Shown in pieces: positions 55,061 through 64,000 of a stretch of 64,000 nt of DNA. The notes under the pieces are model-generated. The model saw nothing but the letters and a program-made list of their open reading frames with translations, had not been told where the DNA came from and searched no databases. The stretch lies in assembly GCA_965223255.1 (NCBI GenBank), contig CBDCWA010000004.1:1426001-1490000 (forward strand), read 5' to 3'. Each line of letters begins with the position of its first letter. Within the stretch, counting starts at the first letter, position 1. The stretch comes from CBDCWA01 sp965223255. Its GTDB lineage: Bacteria; Pseudomonadota; Alphaproteobacteria; Rhizobiales; Hyphomicrobiaceae. A program made the position numbers and the translations under genes.

Positions 55061-56365
55061 TTAGGAGACGCCGATCCCCCAATAACGATAACCCTGCCGC
55101 CGGACATCCTCCGGTCGATAGATATTGCGCAGGTCAATCAGGATGGGGCTATTCATAGACGATTTAATGCGCCCCAGGTCCAGGGCACGAAACACCTCCC
55201 ATTCGGTCACGATTACCAGTGCGTCGGCCCCCTCCGCGCAACTATAGGCGTCATCACAATAGGTTACCTCCAGCCCCAGCATGCGCGCTTGGTCCATTGC
55301 CTCAGGATCGAACGCCTTTACCCGCGCACCGCCATCGAGCAAAGTGGAGATAATTGCAATTGACGGCGCATCACGCATATCATCGGTATTGGGCTTAAAC
55401 GCGAGACCAAGCAGCGAGATGGTTTTTCCGCGCACATTGCCACCACAAACCTCAATCACCTTTTGGCCCATGGCACGTTTCCTGAGATCATTGACGGCTA
55501 CAACTGTTTCGACAATTCGGAACGGCGCACCAAAATCCTGGGCTGTCTTGACCAAAGCAATCGTATCTTTGGGGAAACAAGATCCGCCATACCCGGGCCC
55601 GGCATGCAAGAATTTCGAGCCAATGCGATTGTCCAGTCCGATCCCTCTTGCCACTTCCTGGACGTTGGCGCCGACCTTTTCGCATAAATCGGCGACTTCA
55701 TTGATGAATGTGATCTTCGTGGCAAGAAACGCATTTGCTGCGTACTTGATCAGTTCAGCGGTTCTACGATCGGTAAACATCAACGGTGCTTCGTTGATAT
55801 AGAGCGGGCGATAAACCTCCTTCATCACCTCGCGTGCACGGTCGTCTTCGACGCCGACAACTATTCGGTCAGGCCTCTTAAAGTCCTCGATCGCTGAACC
55901 CTCACGCAGGAATTCCGGGTTGGACGCAACACTGAAATCTGTTTTGACACCGTTCTCGGCAATCAGCCGCGCGACCTCATCGCCTGTGCCGACGGGTACT
56001 GTCGATTTGGTCGCAATCACCGTGTATTTGCTGATAGACCCGGCAATATCTTTGGCCGCGCGGTAGACGTAGCTCAGGTCCGCGTAGCCATCACCACGCC
56101 TTGCTGGTGTCCCAACAGCAATAAAGATGACGTCTGCATCTTGATAGGCCGCACGCGCATCTACCGTAAATGACAAGCGCCGCTGCTTCACATTTCGTAA
56201 TACGAGATTAGACAGACCCGGCTCATATATCGGCATGTCGCCCTTATTCAGAGCGGTGATCTTGTCACTATCGATATCGATACAGGTGACCTGGTGGCCG
56301 AAATCCGCAAAGCAAGCCCCTGAAACGAGCCCGACATAGCCAGTGCCGACAATTGTAAGGCGCAT
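55061..56365 (-). CDS. ugd: UDP-glucose 6-dehydrogenase
   Basis: 434-aa enzyme making UDP-glucuronate from UDP-glucose with 2 NAD, for surface polysaccharides. It has the N-terminal GTGYVG loop (residues 7-12), IFIAVGTPARRGDGYADLS, STVPVGTGDEV, the catalytic Cys in GPGYGGSCFPKDT (~260) and the NAD/UDP-sugar C-terminal LGLAFKPNTDDMRDAPSI. The ATG at 56365 has GGGGA six bases ahead. It is followed on the minus strand by nothing in this operon; upstream, 190 bp away, the FlaA1/CapD-type gene is in the same direction, suggesting one polysaccharide locus. Confidence 0.96.
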   Translation of the reverse strand: MRLTIVGTGYVGLVSGACFADFGHQVTCIDIDSDKITALNKGDMPIYEPGLSNLVLRNVKQRRLSFTVDARAAYQDADVIFIAVGTPARRGDGYADLSYVYRAAKDIAGSISKYTVIATKSTVPVGTGDEVARLIAENGVKTDFSVASNPEFLREGSAIEDFKRPDRIVVGVEDDRAREVMKEVYRPLYINEAPLMFTDRRTAELIKYAANAFLATKITFINEVADLCEKVGANVQEVARGIGLDNRIGSKFLHAGPGYGGSCFPKDTIALVKTAQDFGAPFRIVETVVAVNDLRKRAMGQKVIEVCGGNVRGKTISLLGLAFKPNTDDMRDAPSIAIISTLLDGGARVKAFDPEAMDQARMLGLEVTYCDDAYSCAEGADALVIVTEWEVFRALDLGRIKSSMNSPILIDLRNIYRPEDVRRQGYRYWGIGVS

Positions 56366-56557
56366 TCTTATCCCCAAAATCTACGATTGAAAAACCGCAA
56401 ACATGCTAAAAAAAGTCGAAATGGAATACGCCGCACGTGCTCGGCTACAGTTTCGCTATTGCCCGATAATCCCAGGCTTTGCAAGACAACCGACACAAAA
56501 GATCTGAGAAGTACATCGCAAGCGCCACATTATGGAATGGTGGCTGTTCACCAGGCA

Positions 56558-58552
56558 TCAGTTCGGCAAAAGCCTGAGCCTCGGGCTATCACGCGTTACA
56601 TTGAGCGAGCGCACAGCTTCGGTATATTGCCCACTAACAGTATACTCCGGCAAGAGTCGGGCAATAAATCCGACGGCTTCCATCTCATCCCCCTTTGCAA
56701 CAATCGCTGCCAGGGCGCGAAATTCGTCATCGATCTGAGTTCGATCGATACTTCGAGGCGATGCCTTTAATACCCCGCTTGTCCGTGTGCCAACCAAAAC
56801 CTCACCCGTAGCGAACAATTCCTCGTTCAGCTTTTCACCAGGTCGCAAGCCGACAAATTCGATCTGGATATCGACATTCGGCTTCAGACCACTGAGCTGG
56901 ATCATCCGGCGTGCAATGTCGACGATCTTGACCGGCTTTCCCATTTCGAGCACGTAAATCCAGCCCCGCTCGTCCAAAGTCGAATCCACACCCTCCCGCG
57001 TCGCATGCAACACCAGCTGCGAGGCCTCTGAAATCGTCATGAAATAGCGCTCGATTTCCGGATGCGTGATCATCACCGGTCCGCCAGCGCGAATTTGCTG
57101 CTCGAACAACGGCACCACCGAACCGGCTGAGCCGAGAACATTGCCAAAACGCACTGTTACAAAACGCGTCTGGCACGTCAGGTCGAGCGCTTGGCAATAC
57201 ATTTCGGCCAACCGCTTACAGGCCCCCATAACGCTAGAGGGGTTAATCGCCTTATCCGTTGAGATCAACACCATCGCCTTGGCACCGACATCTACGGCGG
57301 CATCCGCCACATTGCGCGTACCAATGGCATTGGTGTGGAGCCCTTCTATCGGTTGTTGCTCCACGATCGGCACATGTTTGAGCGCTGCAGCATGCACCAC
57401 CAGATCTGGCTGAAACTCTGCGAACAGCGCCTTGATACGAGATCGATCGCGCACATCTCCGATCCGCGCGTAGATTTCACCACCCCGCACACACTGGCCA
57501 AGTTCATAGTGAATGGCATGCAACAAAAATTCCGATGAATCGACCAGCACCAGGCATTTTGGCTGATGCGCAACAATCTGTCTGCATAGTTCTGAGCCAA
57601 TAGACCCTCCGGCACCGGTAACAACAACACTTGCGCCACGAATAAGCGGCCTGAGCAACGCATCTTCAAGCTTGATTTGACGGCGTGGCAACAGATCGAC
57701 CAGCTCAAACGGCTTCGGCATCAATGACAGCCCGGTCAGGTTCTCGGCCTCCATTTCCGTGACGTCCGGCAAGCGCAACAACCCAAGATCGTTTCTGACC
57801 GCAATATCCGCAATCGTTGTCAACATCTCGAGGCCAAGCGCTTCACGCGGCTTGGTCACGATGAAACAATCGACTGGCTTGCCACGCGCTTCAGCATTAC
57901 GAATGGTTTGCTCGATATCGCCCAGATCGCCGCCAACCCTTACGCCTCGGATCACCCGGCCCACCCGGCGGCCGCGCTCGTCGATCAGTCCGACGACCTC
58001 ATAAGGCAGATCCGCCCGTTCGCTGACTAATCGCAAGAATGCTTCCGCCCCGCTGCCAGCACCAATCAAGACCGCATTTTTCACGCGAACCGGTCGTGCA
58101 CTCTCGCGCTCGTGTTCGCGAACGCTGCGCCAGCGACGAAACAAAATACGCGGCCCGCTCATCATTCCCACCATGAACATCCAGCTCAGGACCGGCACCG
58201 AACGCGGCAATCCTTCAAGCCGATTGATCAGGAACATGATGAGCGAGAACGTCACCACAGTGATCGTAGCAACGCGAACAATAACGATGACGTCAGCGAG
58301 CGACGCATAGCGCCAGACTCCGGCACTAAGACCAAACGCCACGCTCGCAGCCGCTGCGGTCAACAACAAAATCACCGCCGGCAGGGTAATGTGGCTTTCC
58401 AGAAAATCTTGCGTCCCAACCCTTAACCACCAGGCGACCAAGAAAGACGCCACGCAAACAGTCATATCGTGCAGAAACACTGCACCGCGGATCACCAACG
58501 TCCGCATTAGTTCATTGCTCGGTTGGAACATAAAAGGCTTGGTCACGCCCAT
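56558..58552 (-). CDS. Polysaccharide biosynthesis nucleotide-sugar dehydratase (FlaA1/CapD/PglF type)
   Basis: About 664-aa membrane enzyme. The N-terminus has four hydrophobic segments, followed by a CoA-binding-like Rossmann part (VLIGAGSGAEAF) and the main SDR domain: VVVTGAGGSIGSELCRQI, HAAALKHVPIVE, ISTDKAINPSSVMGACKR (the Met-in-place-of-Tyr catalytic block of 4,6-dehydratases), and VRFGNVLGSAGSVVPLF. The family makes UDP-4-keto-6-deoxy-GlcNAc-type sugars for glycans. The start is unsure: ATG 58552 is used, but 58627 also fits. It is linked to ugd and lies across from the WecA-type gene. Confidence 0.92.
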   Translation of the reverse strand: MGVTKPFMFQPSNELMRTLVIRGAVFLHDMTVCVASFLVAWWLRVGTQDFLESHITLPAVILLLTAAAASVAFGLSAGVWRYASLADVIVIVRVATITVVTFSLIMFLINRLEGLPRSVPVLSWMFMVGMMSGPRILFRRWRSVREHERESARPVRVKNAVLIGAGSGAEAFLRLVSERADLPYEVVGLIDERGRRVGRVIRGVRVGGDLGDIEQTIRNAEARGKPVDCFIVTKPREALGLEMLTTIADIAVRNDLGLLRLPDVTEMEAENLTGLSLMPKPFELVDLLPRRQIKLEDALLRPLIRGASVVVTGAGGSIGSELCRQIVAHQPKCLVLVDSSEFLLHAIHYELGQCVRGGEIYARIGDVRDRSRIKALFAEFQPDLVVHAAALKHVPIVEQQPIEGLHTNAIGTRNVADAAVDVGAKAMVLISTDKAINPSSVMGACKRLAEMYCQALDLTCQTRFVTVRFGNVLGSAGSVVPLFEQQIRAGGPVMITHPEIERYFMTISEASQLVLHATREGVDSTLDERGWIYVLEMGKPVKIVDIARRMIQLSGLKPNVDIQIEFVGLRPGEKLNEELFATGEVLVGTRTSGVLKASPRSIDRTQIDDEFRALAAIVAKGDEMEAVGFIARLLPEYTVSGQYTEAVRSLNVTRDSPRLRLLPN

Positions 58553-59008
58553 CTCATCATTGCGCTGGTAAAAGTTGCCTCTGCGACACGCAAGGCAACG
58601 ACATAAACCAATTGCAGACGCACGCATTCATCTGGCATAAGTGATTGTTGGGATTGCGATAATTAACAGCCAACCCACGGCTACGCGCTGGCACTCGTCA
58701 ATTTCATCCCCGTGACCCGACGTACCAAAACCCCACGACTTGCAGTCCATCACTTATGGCCAGCCGCCGTCTATTTAATGCATTTAATTATTCAAAAACT
58801 ACGTTCTGTAACGTAAAAATAGCATCGCTAATTCGTCAAAAGTCCTTCCTTGCACAAACTATTCTTCTTCGACGTGCAATTAGCTGTTTAATCGGTCACA
58901 AGATTAATCCAGGGACAATCATCGAACTGCGCATGGAGAGGGGTCGAAGGTCTTGCACCAGCAGATAGATCTTCTTCTCACGGCTCCAGACAATGGGAAA
59001 CTGCGAGC
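58553..59008. promoter_or_regulatory. AT-rich divergent region with a palindrome
   Basis: About 455 bases, clearly more AT-rich than the flanks, between the divergent dehydratase and WecA-type genes. It includes TACGTT-CTGT-AACGTA (58800-58815), a perfect 6-bp inverted repeat that could be an operator. A plus-strand 70-codon frame (58756-58968) was rejected. Confidence 0.4.
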
Positions 59009-60022
59009 GTGTGGTCACTTGCACTGTTAACAATCGCCACAATGATTGTGACCATGCTGGTCGCGAAAATGATCATTGTGAATGCGGCGAAACTTAACCT
59101 TATGTACAAGGCTGACCGCCGCTCGATGCACGTTGGCCAGATTGCGAACGGTGGCGGCTTGGGCATTGTCATTGCCGGAACCTTCAGTGGCATCATCTTA
59201 GCAATTGACGTCTCACCCAACTTAATTTGGATTGTGGCCTTGTCGGTTTGCCTTGGGCTGACAGGTTTCTTTGACGATATGCTCTACTTGCCCCCGAGCG
59301 TTCGCCTACTCGTTCATGTCACCGCCTGCATTGCCCTGATCGGCATATACGCTCCCCTAGCGAATCCGTTTTCCAACCTACACCTGCCGCCGCTCCTGCT
59401 CGCCGCTGTGGCGGTCCTCATCGGCATGTGGTGGATAAACTTATTTAACTTTATGGACGGTATAGACGGGCTGGCCGCCTCGGAAAGCGTTTTCATTCTT
59501 GGTGTTGCCGTAGTGGCAACCATCACCACCACCGACCTGCCGGCAATCGGTGTGGAGATGAAATGGATGATCACCATTACCGCGTCATGTCTCGCATTCA
59601 TGTATTTCAATTGGCCGCCGGCACGAGTCTTCATGGGTGATACATCGAGCACCTATCTGCCGTTTGTCATTTTCGCCATGGCCATCGCGACCATCCAACA
59701 GCAACAGCTCACATATCCGTTTTGGTTGATTGTGACGGCAACATTCACCACGGACGCCACCATCACCCTGCTGCGTCGGATTTGGTCTGGTGACAACTTG
59801 GTCCAAGCGCATCGCAGCCACGCCTATCAGAAACTCTCCCTGCGTACCGGCAGCCATGTCCCGGTTTTGCTGCTCTACAATGCGATCAATATCTTCTGGC
59901 TCGCCCCGCTTGCCTTAACGGCATTAATTTGGCCGGATTGGGCCTGGCCGTTGACGATAATCGCCTATGGCCCGTTGATCATACTGGCAATCATGGCGAA
60001 GGCAGGTGTGAGCGAGACCTGA
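59009..60022 (+). CDS. WecA-type undecaprenyl-phosphate glycosyl-1-phosphate transferase
   Basis: 337-aa polytopic membrane enzyme (about 10 hydrophobic segments) of the glycosyltransferase-4 (MraY/WecA) family. It loads a sugar-phosphate on undecaprenyl phosphate to begin an O-antigen or other glycan. Motifs: GFFDD near residue 90, WINLFNFMDGIDGLA (Mg/nucleotide), FMGDTSSTYLP and QAHRSHAYQ. The start is GTG at 59009; an internal Met near residue 11 is an alternative. It pairs with the dehydratase across the intergenic region. Confidence 0.93.
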   Translation: MWSLALLTIATMIVTMLVAKMIIVNAAKLNLMYKADRRSMHVGQIANGGGLGIVIAGTFSGIILAIDVSPNLIWIVALSVCLGLTGFFDDMLYLPPSVRLLVHVTACIALIGIYAPLANPFSNLHLPPLLLAAVAVLIGMWWINLFNFMDGIDGLAASESVFILGVAVVATITTTDLPAIGVEMKWMITITASCLAFMYFNWPPARVFMGDTSSTYLPFVIFAMAIATIQQQQLTYPFWLIVTATFTTDATITLLRRIWSGDNLVQAHRSHAYQKLSLRTGSHVPVLLLYNAINIFWLAPLALTALIWPDWAWPLTIIAYGPLIILAIMAKAGVSET

Positions 60023-60028
60023 GGTCTC
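60014..60028. repeat. Short inverted repeat spanning the WecA-type stop
   Basis: GAGACC-TGA-GGTCTC is a perfect 6-bp repeat around the stop codon, in the 40-bp gap between convergent genes. With so short a loop and no T-run, it could only be a weak bidirectional terminator. Confidence 0.3.
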
Positions 60029-60062
60029 CAGCCATCTAACCGGCACCTCGGCACGCCCCCAT

Positions 60063-61232
60063 TCATCCGGCATCGAGCGCTGCAAAGCCGCGCTTGAGAT
60101 CATCGATCAAATCGTTTGGATATTCGAGCCCGATATGAAGCCGCGCCAAACAATCCCCGTTCCAACCATGAATGCGGCCCGGTGAATAGGTCAGAGCCAG
60201 GCTTTCAAAGCCACCCCACGAGGCACCGATCCCGAAGAGTTGAAGCGCATCGATAAAGCGCACGACATCTGCCAAGGCGTATTTGGGCTGAAACACCACT
60301 GAGAACAAGCCGTTCGCTCCGGCAAAATCGCGCTTCCAAAGCGCATAGCCGGGATCAGATTCGAGTGCCGGGTATAAGACGCGCGCCACGGCATCTTGCT
60401 GTACCAGCCAATCGATAACGACCTTTGCATGCGCGACATGCATCGCCAAACGTGCGGCCGCGGTTCGCAAACCGCGCAAGGCGAGATAGGCATCGTCCGG
60501 GCTCACAGTTTGCCCAAGCCTGCCAGCGTCCGCCCATAAGATGTCGGCGGCCGGCCCACGCGCCGTAACCGATCCCATCATCACATCTGAATGACCACCA
60601 ACGTACTTGGTGAGCGCGACAATAGAGATATCAGCGCCAAGCGCCAGCGGCCGATAGAGGCCCGGCGCCCCCCATGTGTTATCGACAGCGACCAATATGC
60701 CACGCCCTGAAACTGCCTTCACAATGGCTGGCAGGTCCTGCACATCGAATATGATGGAGCCGGGGTTATCGAGATAAACCAGTTTGGTCTCTGGCCTGAG
60801 GAGCCGCACAACCGCCTCCGCGCCACCATCATAGAACTCACACTCGATGCCCCGCTGCGCCAGATATTCCGTGGCAATACTGCGGGCCGGGCCGTAAATC
60901 GATTCGGCAAGCAGCAAGTGATCGCCTGGGCGCAAAATACTGTGAAAGACGTGGGCGATGGCCGCCAATCCTGTGGAAAACAGCATTGTTCGGTCACCGC
61001 ATTCAATGTCGTTCAATGCATCTTGGAGGGCAAAGGAGGACGGCGTGCCGCGTGCCCCATAGACAAACAGGCGCTCGCCTTTTTGACGCCGCTGGCCCAT
61101 ATCGCGCATCGTTGCAATATCCGGATATAGGACGGTTGACGCCCGAACCACGGGCGGGTTGACCGGATGCGGTCGATCGCCACCATGGTCGCGTGCCAAG
61201 CGAACGAGCTTGGTTTTGTCGCGTTGCGTCAT
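60063..61232 (-). CDS. metC: Cystathionine beta-lyase-type PLP enzyme
   Basis: 389-aa enzyme of the Cys/Met metabolism PLP family. The Lys that binds PLP is in ALTKYVGGHSDVMMG (~209). Other blocks: FVYGARGTPSSFALQ at the N-terminus, LFSTGLAAIAHVFHSILRPGDHLLL, VYLDNPGSIIFDVQDLPAI and RLHIGLEYPNDLIDDL at the C-terminus, all typical of MetC. It would cleave cystathionine to homocysteine. The start has GGAGGA before ATG. The symbol follows the family; gamma-synthase or lyase activity cannot be excluded. Confidence 0.9.
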   Translation of the reverse strand: MTQRDKTKLVRLARDHGGDRPHPVNPPVVRASTVLYPDIATMRDMGQRRQKGERLFVYGARGTPSSFALQDALNDIECGDRTMLFSTGLAAIAHVFHSILRPGDHLLLAESIYGPARSIATEYLAQRGIECEFYDGGAEAVVRLLRPETKLVYLDNPGSIIFDVQDLPAIVKAVSGRGILVAVDNTWGAPGLYRPLALGADISIVALTKYVGGHSDVMMGSVTARGPAADILWADAGRLGQTVSPDDAYLALRGLRTAAARLAMHVAHAKVVIDWLVQQDAVARVLYPALESDPGYALWKRDFAGANGLFSVVFQPKYALADVVRFIDALQLFGIGASWGGFESLALTYSPGRIHGWNGDCLARLHIGLEYPNDLIDDLKRGFAALDAG

Positions 61233-61371
61233 TCGATCCTCCAGCCAGCGTCACTTAGGGGGTCTAAAACCAATTCGATCTTCGCACCAGCGATGTGCCC
61301 AGCGATCGGCGCTGCGACCGTAGGGGCAAAGATGCGCGACTCTTGAGAACTAGGCAACTTTCTACATGAAT

Positions 61372-61560
61372 TCACAGCTGACCCGTTTCCGAACGCATTA
61401 AGCTTACTGTACTGTGCCGTATCACCGTGAGCTCAACCTTGTCTTCTGTCCGGCAAATGGCGCTGCTTGCGCCAAACCACGACACCGCCTGATACTCAGC
61501 TTCCTCTAGCTCAATCACCCCCGGCCCAAAAGCAAACAACAAGCAAGTCATACAAAACAT
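61372..61560 (-). CDS. Possible short protein, ~62 aa
   Basis: Not recognised. It starts MFCMTCLLFAFGPGVIELEE, a short hydrophobic start that might be a signal or lipid-type leader but with no clear cleavage, then a polar remainder. An AGGAG lies 13 bases upstream of this ATG, 10 before a TTG one codon earlier; the spacing is poor. It sits in the 420-bp gap between metC and the malic enzyme gene, where the remaining bases show no other gene and the malic enzyme promoter is expected just after it. Confidence 0.25.
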   Translation of the reverse strand: MFCMTCLLFAFGPGVIELEEAEYQAVSWFGASSAICRTEDKVELTVIRHSTVSLMRSETGQL

Positions 61561-61655
61561 CAAACTGACAAAACTCCTGCGCTAAAGCATGCCAGTATAT
61601 TGCGTGCGATCCACAAGAAACGCCTGAAAACCGTTACGAAAAGAAGACGAAAACG

Positions 61656-63959
61656 ATGTCCGACACCAGCGAAAAGCGCTCTGCCATCCGCTACCACGAA
61701 GCTGATCCACCTGGCAAAATTGCCATAATGGCGACCAAGCCCCTGGCCAATCAGCGTGATTTGGCACTTGCCTATTCCCCCGGTGTAGCCCATGCCTGCA
61801 CGGCCATATGCGAGGATCAATCCAGTGTTTCCTCACTGACCGCCCGCGGCAATCTTGTTGCCGTCATAACCAACGGCACAGCAGTGTTGGGCCTCGGCGA
61901 TATCGGACCCTTGGCGGCCAAGCCGGTCATGGAAGGCAAGGCCGTGCTGTTCAAGCAATTCGCTGACATCAATGTCTATGACATTGAGGTTGCCGAAAAG
62001 GACCCGCAGCGCTTCGTCGAGGCGGTTGCGCGTTTGGAGCCAACCTTCGGCGGCATCAACCTGGAAGACATCAAGGCGCCGGAATGCTTCGAGATTGAGC
62101 GCCTCCTTAAAGACCGCTTGCAGATTCCAGTCTTTCACGACGATCAACACGGCACCGCAATTGTTGTTGCATCAGGGATCTTGAATGGCCTGAAGCTCGT
62201 CGACAAACGCATTGAAGACATCAAACTTGTCTGTTCCGGTGCAGGCGCCGCTGCACTTGCGTGCCTGAATCTTCTGGTCTCCCTTGGCCTTCAGCGGAAG
62301 AATATCTTCGTCGCTGACATCGAAGGCGTCGTCTACACTGGCCGCAAGACGCTGATGGATCCCTATAAGAAGCCCTTCGCGCAAACCACCAAGGCGCGAA
62401 CGCTTGCAGAGATCATGGTCGGAGCGGATGTCTTCCTTGGCCTTTCCGCAGGTGGCATCGTCTCTCAGGACATGATCAACTCAATGGCCGACGCGCCGTT
62501 AGTATTCGCGCTTGCAAATCCAACGCCGGAAATCCTACCCGAATTGGTGACAGCAGTGCGACCGGACGCAATCATCGCATCAGGCCGCACCGATTATCCC
62601 AATCAGATCAATAACGTCTTGTGCTTTCCATTCATCTTTCGCGGCGCCTTGGACGTCGGTGCAACGACCATCAATGAAGAGATGAAAAAAGCGGCTGTCG
62701 TTGCACTTGCCGGCATCGCGCAAAGCGTAACATCCGATATTGTATTGTCGGCCTACGGCACCGATAGATTAGTGTTTGGCCCAGATTATATAATTGCCAA
62801 ACCATTTGATCCGCGCCTGATCACTGAAATTGCACCGGCCGTCGCCGAGGCGGCCATGGCATCCGGCGTCGCAACCCGCCCCATCGATGATCTCCCGGCC
62901 TACAAGGAAAAACTCTCTCGGTTTGTGTTCCAGACTGGCTTTGTCATGAAGCCAATTTTCGAGGCCGCCAAGCGCACACATGCCGATCGCCCAAACCGCA
63001 TTGCGCTTGCCGAAGGCGAACACCCTTATGTCTTGCAGGCAGCCCAACAAATGGCGACGGAAGCAATAGCAATACCCATCCTGTGCGGTAAAACTGACAA
63101 CATCAAGCGAATGCTGACCCATCTCGGCCTGAGAATGCAGCTCGGCGAGGACTTTGAAATTTTCGACCCCGACACCGATAAGCGCTTGCCGGCGATGACC
63201 GATGAATATCACAAGGCAGCGGAGCGTTCCGGTGTCTCTCCCTCCCATGCCATGCGCGTCGTCAAAACCGATTCAACAGTCGCCGCCGGCATGTTGCTCC
63301 GCCGCGGTGACGCCAATGCCATGATTTGCGGCACCGTTGGTCGCTTCCGAACCCAGCTCCGGCATGTCTCGGAAGTGGTTGGCCTACGCCCCGACGCCTG
63401 CTGTTTTGCCGCCCTTTCCGGATTGATATTGCCAACCGGCCCGGTGTTTATCGCCGACACATATGTCAATGATGACCCAAGTGCTGAGGAGCTTGCAGAA
63501 ATCACCCTGCTTGCCGCAGAGGAATTGCGTCACTTTGGAATCGAGCCCAAGGTGGCACTCCTATCGCAATCGAGTTTTGGATCTGTCGACACCCCCACCT
63601 CGCGCAAGATGCGCCAGGTGCTGGGCCTGTTGAACGACAAAGCGCCCGACCTGGAAGTGGAAGGAGAAATGCAAGCAGATGCCGCCTTATCCCCCTTTAT
63701 ACGCGAGGAGATTTTTCCAAACTCTCGACTGACCGGTGCTGCCAACCTGTTGATTATGCCCGACCTGGAAGCCGCCAATATTGCTTTCAACTTGGCCAAG
63801 GTTGTCTCGCGGGGCATCGTTCTCGGACCAATTCTGCTCGGCGCAGCCAAACCAGCACACATCGTCACCCCGTCGATTACGGTGCGCGGCCTCCTCAACA
63901 TGAGCGCGATTGCCGTGCGCGAAGCCCGTGAGGAAGATCTGTGCAACGAACGAAGCTAG
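61656..63959 (+). CDS. maeB: NADP-dependent malic enzyme with phosphotransacetylase-like domain
   Basis: 767-aa two-part enzyme. The N-terminal malic domain has YSPGVAHACTAICED, DIGPLAAKPVMEGKAVLFKQF and the NAD(P) loop SGAGAAALACLNLLV (~residue 192), decarboxylating malate to pyruvate and CO2. The C-terminal ~330 residues resemble phosphotransacetylase (IALAEGEHPYVLQAAQQM; MICGTVGRFRTQLRHV) but are regulatory in this family, binding acetyl-CoA. Length is normal for the alphaproteobacterial MaeB type. Nothing else in the neighbourhood is linked to it. Confidence 0.96.
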   Translation: MSDTSEKRSAIRYHEADPPGKIAIMATKPLANQRDLALAYSPGVAHACTAICEDQSSVSSLTARGNLVAVITNGTAVLGLGDIGPLAAKPVMEGKAVLFKQFADINVYDIEVAEKDPQRFVEAVARLEPTFGGINLEDIKAPECFEIERLLKDRLQIPVFHDDQHGTAIVVASGILNGLKLVDKRIEDIKLVCSGAGAAALACLNLLVSLGLQRKNIFVADIEGVVYTGRKTLMDPYKKPFAQTTKARTLAEIMVGADVFLGLSAGGIVSQDMINSMADAPLVFALANPTPEILPELVTAVRPDAIIASGRTDYPNQINNVLCFPFIFRGALDVGATTINEEMKKAAVVALAGIAQSVTSDIVLSAYGTDRLVFGPDYIIAKPFDPRLITEIAPAVAEAAMASGVATRPIDDLPAYKEKLSRFVFQTGFVMKPIFEAAKRTHADRPNRIALAEGEHPYVLQAAQQMATEAIAIPILCGKTDNIKRMLTHLGLRMQLGEDFEIFDPDTDKRLPAMTDEYHKAAERSGVSPSHAMRVVKTDSTVAAGMLLRRGDANAMICGTVGRFRTQLRHVSEVVGLRPDACCFAALSGLILPTGPVFIADTYVNDDPSAEELAEITLLAAEELRHFGIEPKVALLSQSSFGSVDTPTSRKMRQVLGLLNDKAPDLEVEGEMQADAALSPFIREEIFPNSRLTGAANLLIMPDLEAANIAFNLAKVVSRGIVLGPILLGAAKPAHIVTPSITVRGLLNMSAIAVREAREEDLCNERS

Positions 63960-64000
63960 TGCAGTATCCGATCTGATTGAAGAGCATCGCGAGTGAGAAA

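Noticed and set aside
58756..58968. 70-codon plus-strand frame in the AT-rich divergent region
   Set aside because: No ribosome site or known motif; the region is better explained as promoter DNA.

Overview
The window reads as chromosomal DNA of an alphaproteobacterium, most likely a Hyphomicrobiales (Rhizobiales) relative. The main reasons are the class I lysyl-tRNA synthetase, the DUF952-pyrD overlap, the DUF6460 membrane protein, the TIGR02186-TSUP pair, a DUF6455-like protein, a PodJ-like Sel1 protein, and the Lhr-type helicase next to PdeM. By eye the base composition is moderately GC-rich and genes start with ATG, GTG or TTG behind GGAGG-like sites. No rRNA, tRNA, insertion sequence, prophage or CRISPR array was found. 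The genus cannot be named from the sequence.

Bases 1-7,600 hold a minus-strand uptake and hydrolysis operon: two Opp/Dpp-type ABC ATPases, then two successive copies of a two-gene module (a ~294-aa alpha/beta hydrolase followed by a ~436-aa divergent alpha/beta hydrolase), then the 5' end of the family-5 substrate-binding protein, which runs off the left edge. Permeases are not in view and probably lie to the left. On the other side of its promoter region (7.6-18 kb) are accessory catabolic genes: an MBL-fold hydrolase, a cysteine-dioxygenase-like cupin, a nitroreductase, an ornithine-cyclodeaminase-family protein, a TauE/SafE exporter, an MFS carrier, a dienelactone hydrolase and a lone xanthine-dehydrogenase-type molybdenum subunit. 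A fragment of a 2-hydroxyacid dehydrogenase abuts the MFS start and marks a past rearrangement.

Bases 18-32 kb are a mosaic of small and secreted proteins: a DUF6455-like protein, a cupin, a secreted phosphoesterase, a 734-aa secreted repeat protein with C-terminal membrane segments, a DM13 protein, two tandem MBL proteins with degenerate metal sites, an acyl-CoA dehydrogenase/CoA-transferase pair, a D-2-hydroxyacid dehydrogenase, a YARHG-like membrane protein and two overlapping M15-type peptidase-like secreted proteins. Bases 32-38 kb carry export functions: an MFS protein with a histidine-rich tail, a long-chain chromate transporter and an EmrAB-type pump.

From 39.9 kb onward the content is mostly core: lysK, a solitary GmrSD-like DUF262/DUF1524 protein, DUF952-pyrD, DUF6460, the helicase-PdeM repair pair, TIGR02186-TSUP, a Sel1 polar-factor-like protein, a polysaccharide set (UDP-glucose dehydrogenase, FlaA1/CapD-type dehydratase, WecA-type transferase), a cystathionine beta-lyase-type enzyme and a maeB-type malic enzyme.

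The least explained parts are the duplicated hydrolase module inside the transporter operon, the paired MBL proteins that have lost different metal ligands, and the 734-aa secreted repeat protein. Nothing in the window can be declared a new system from sequence alone.
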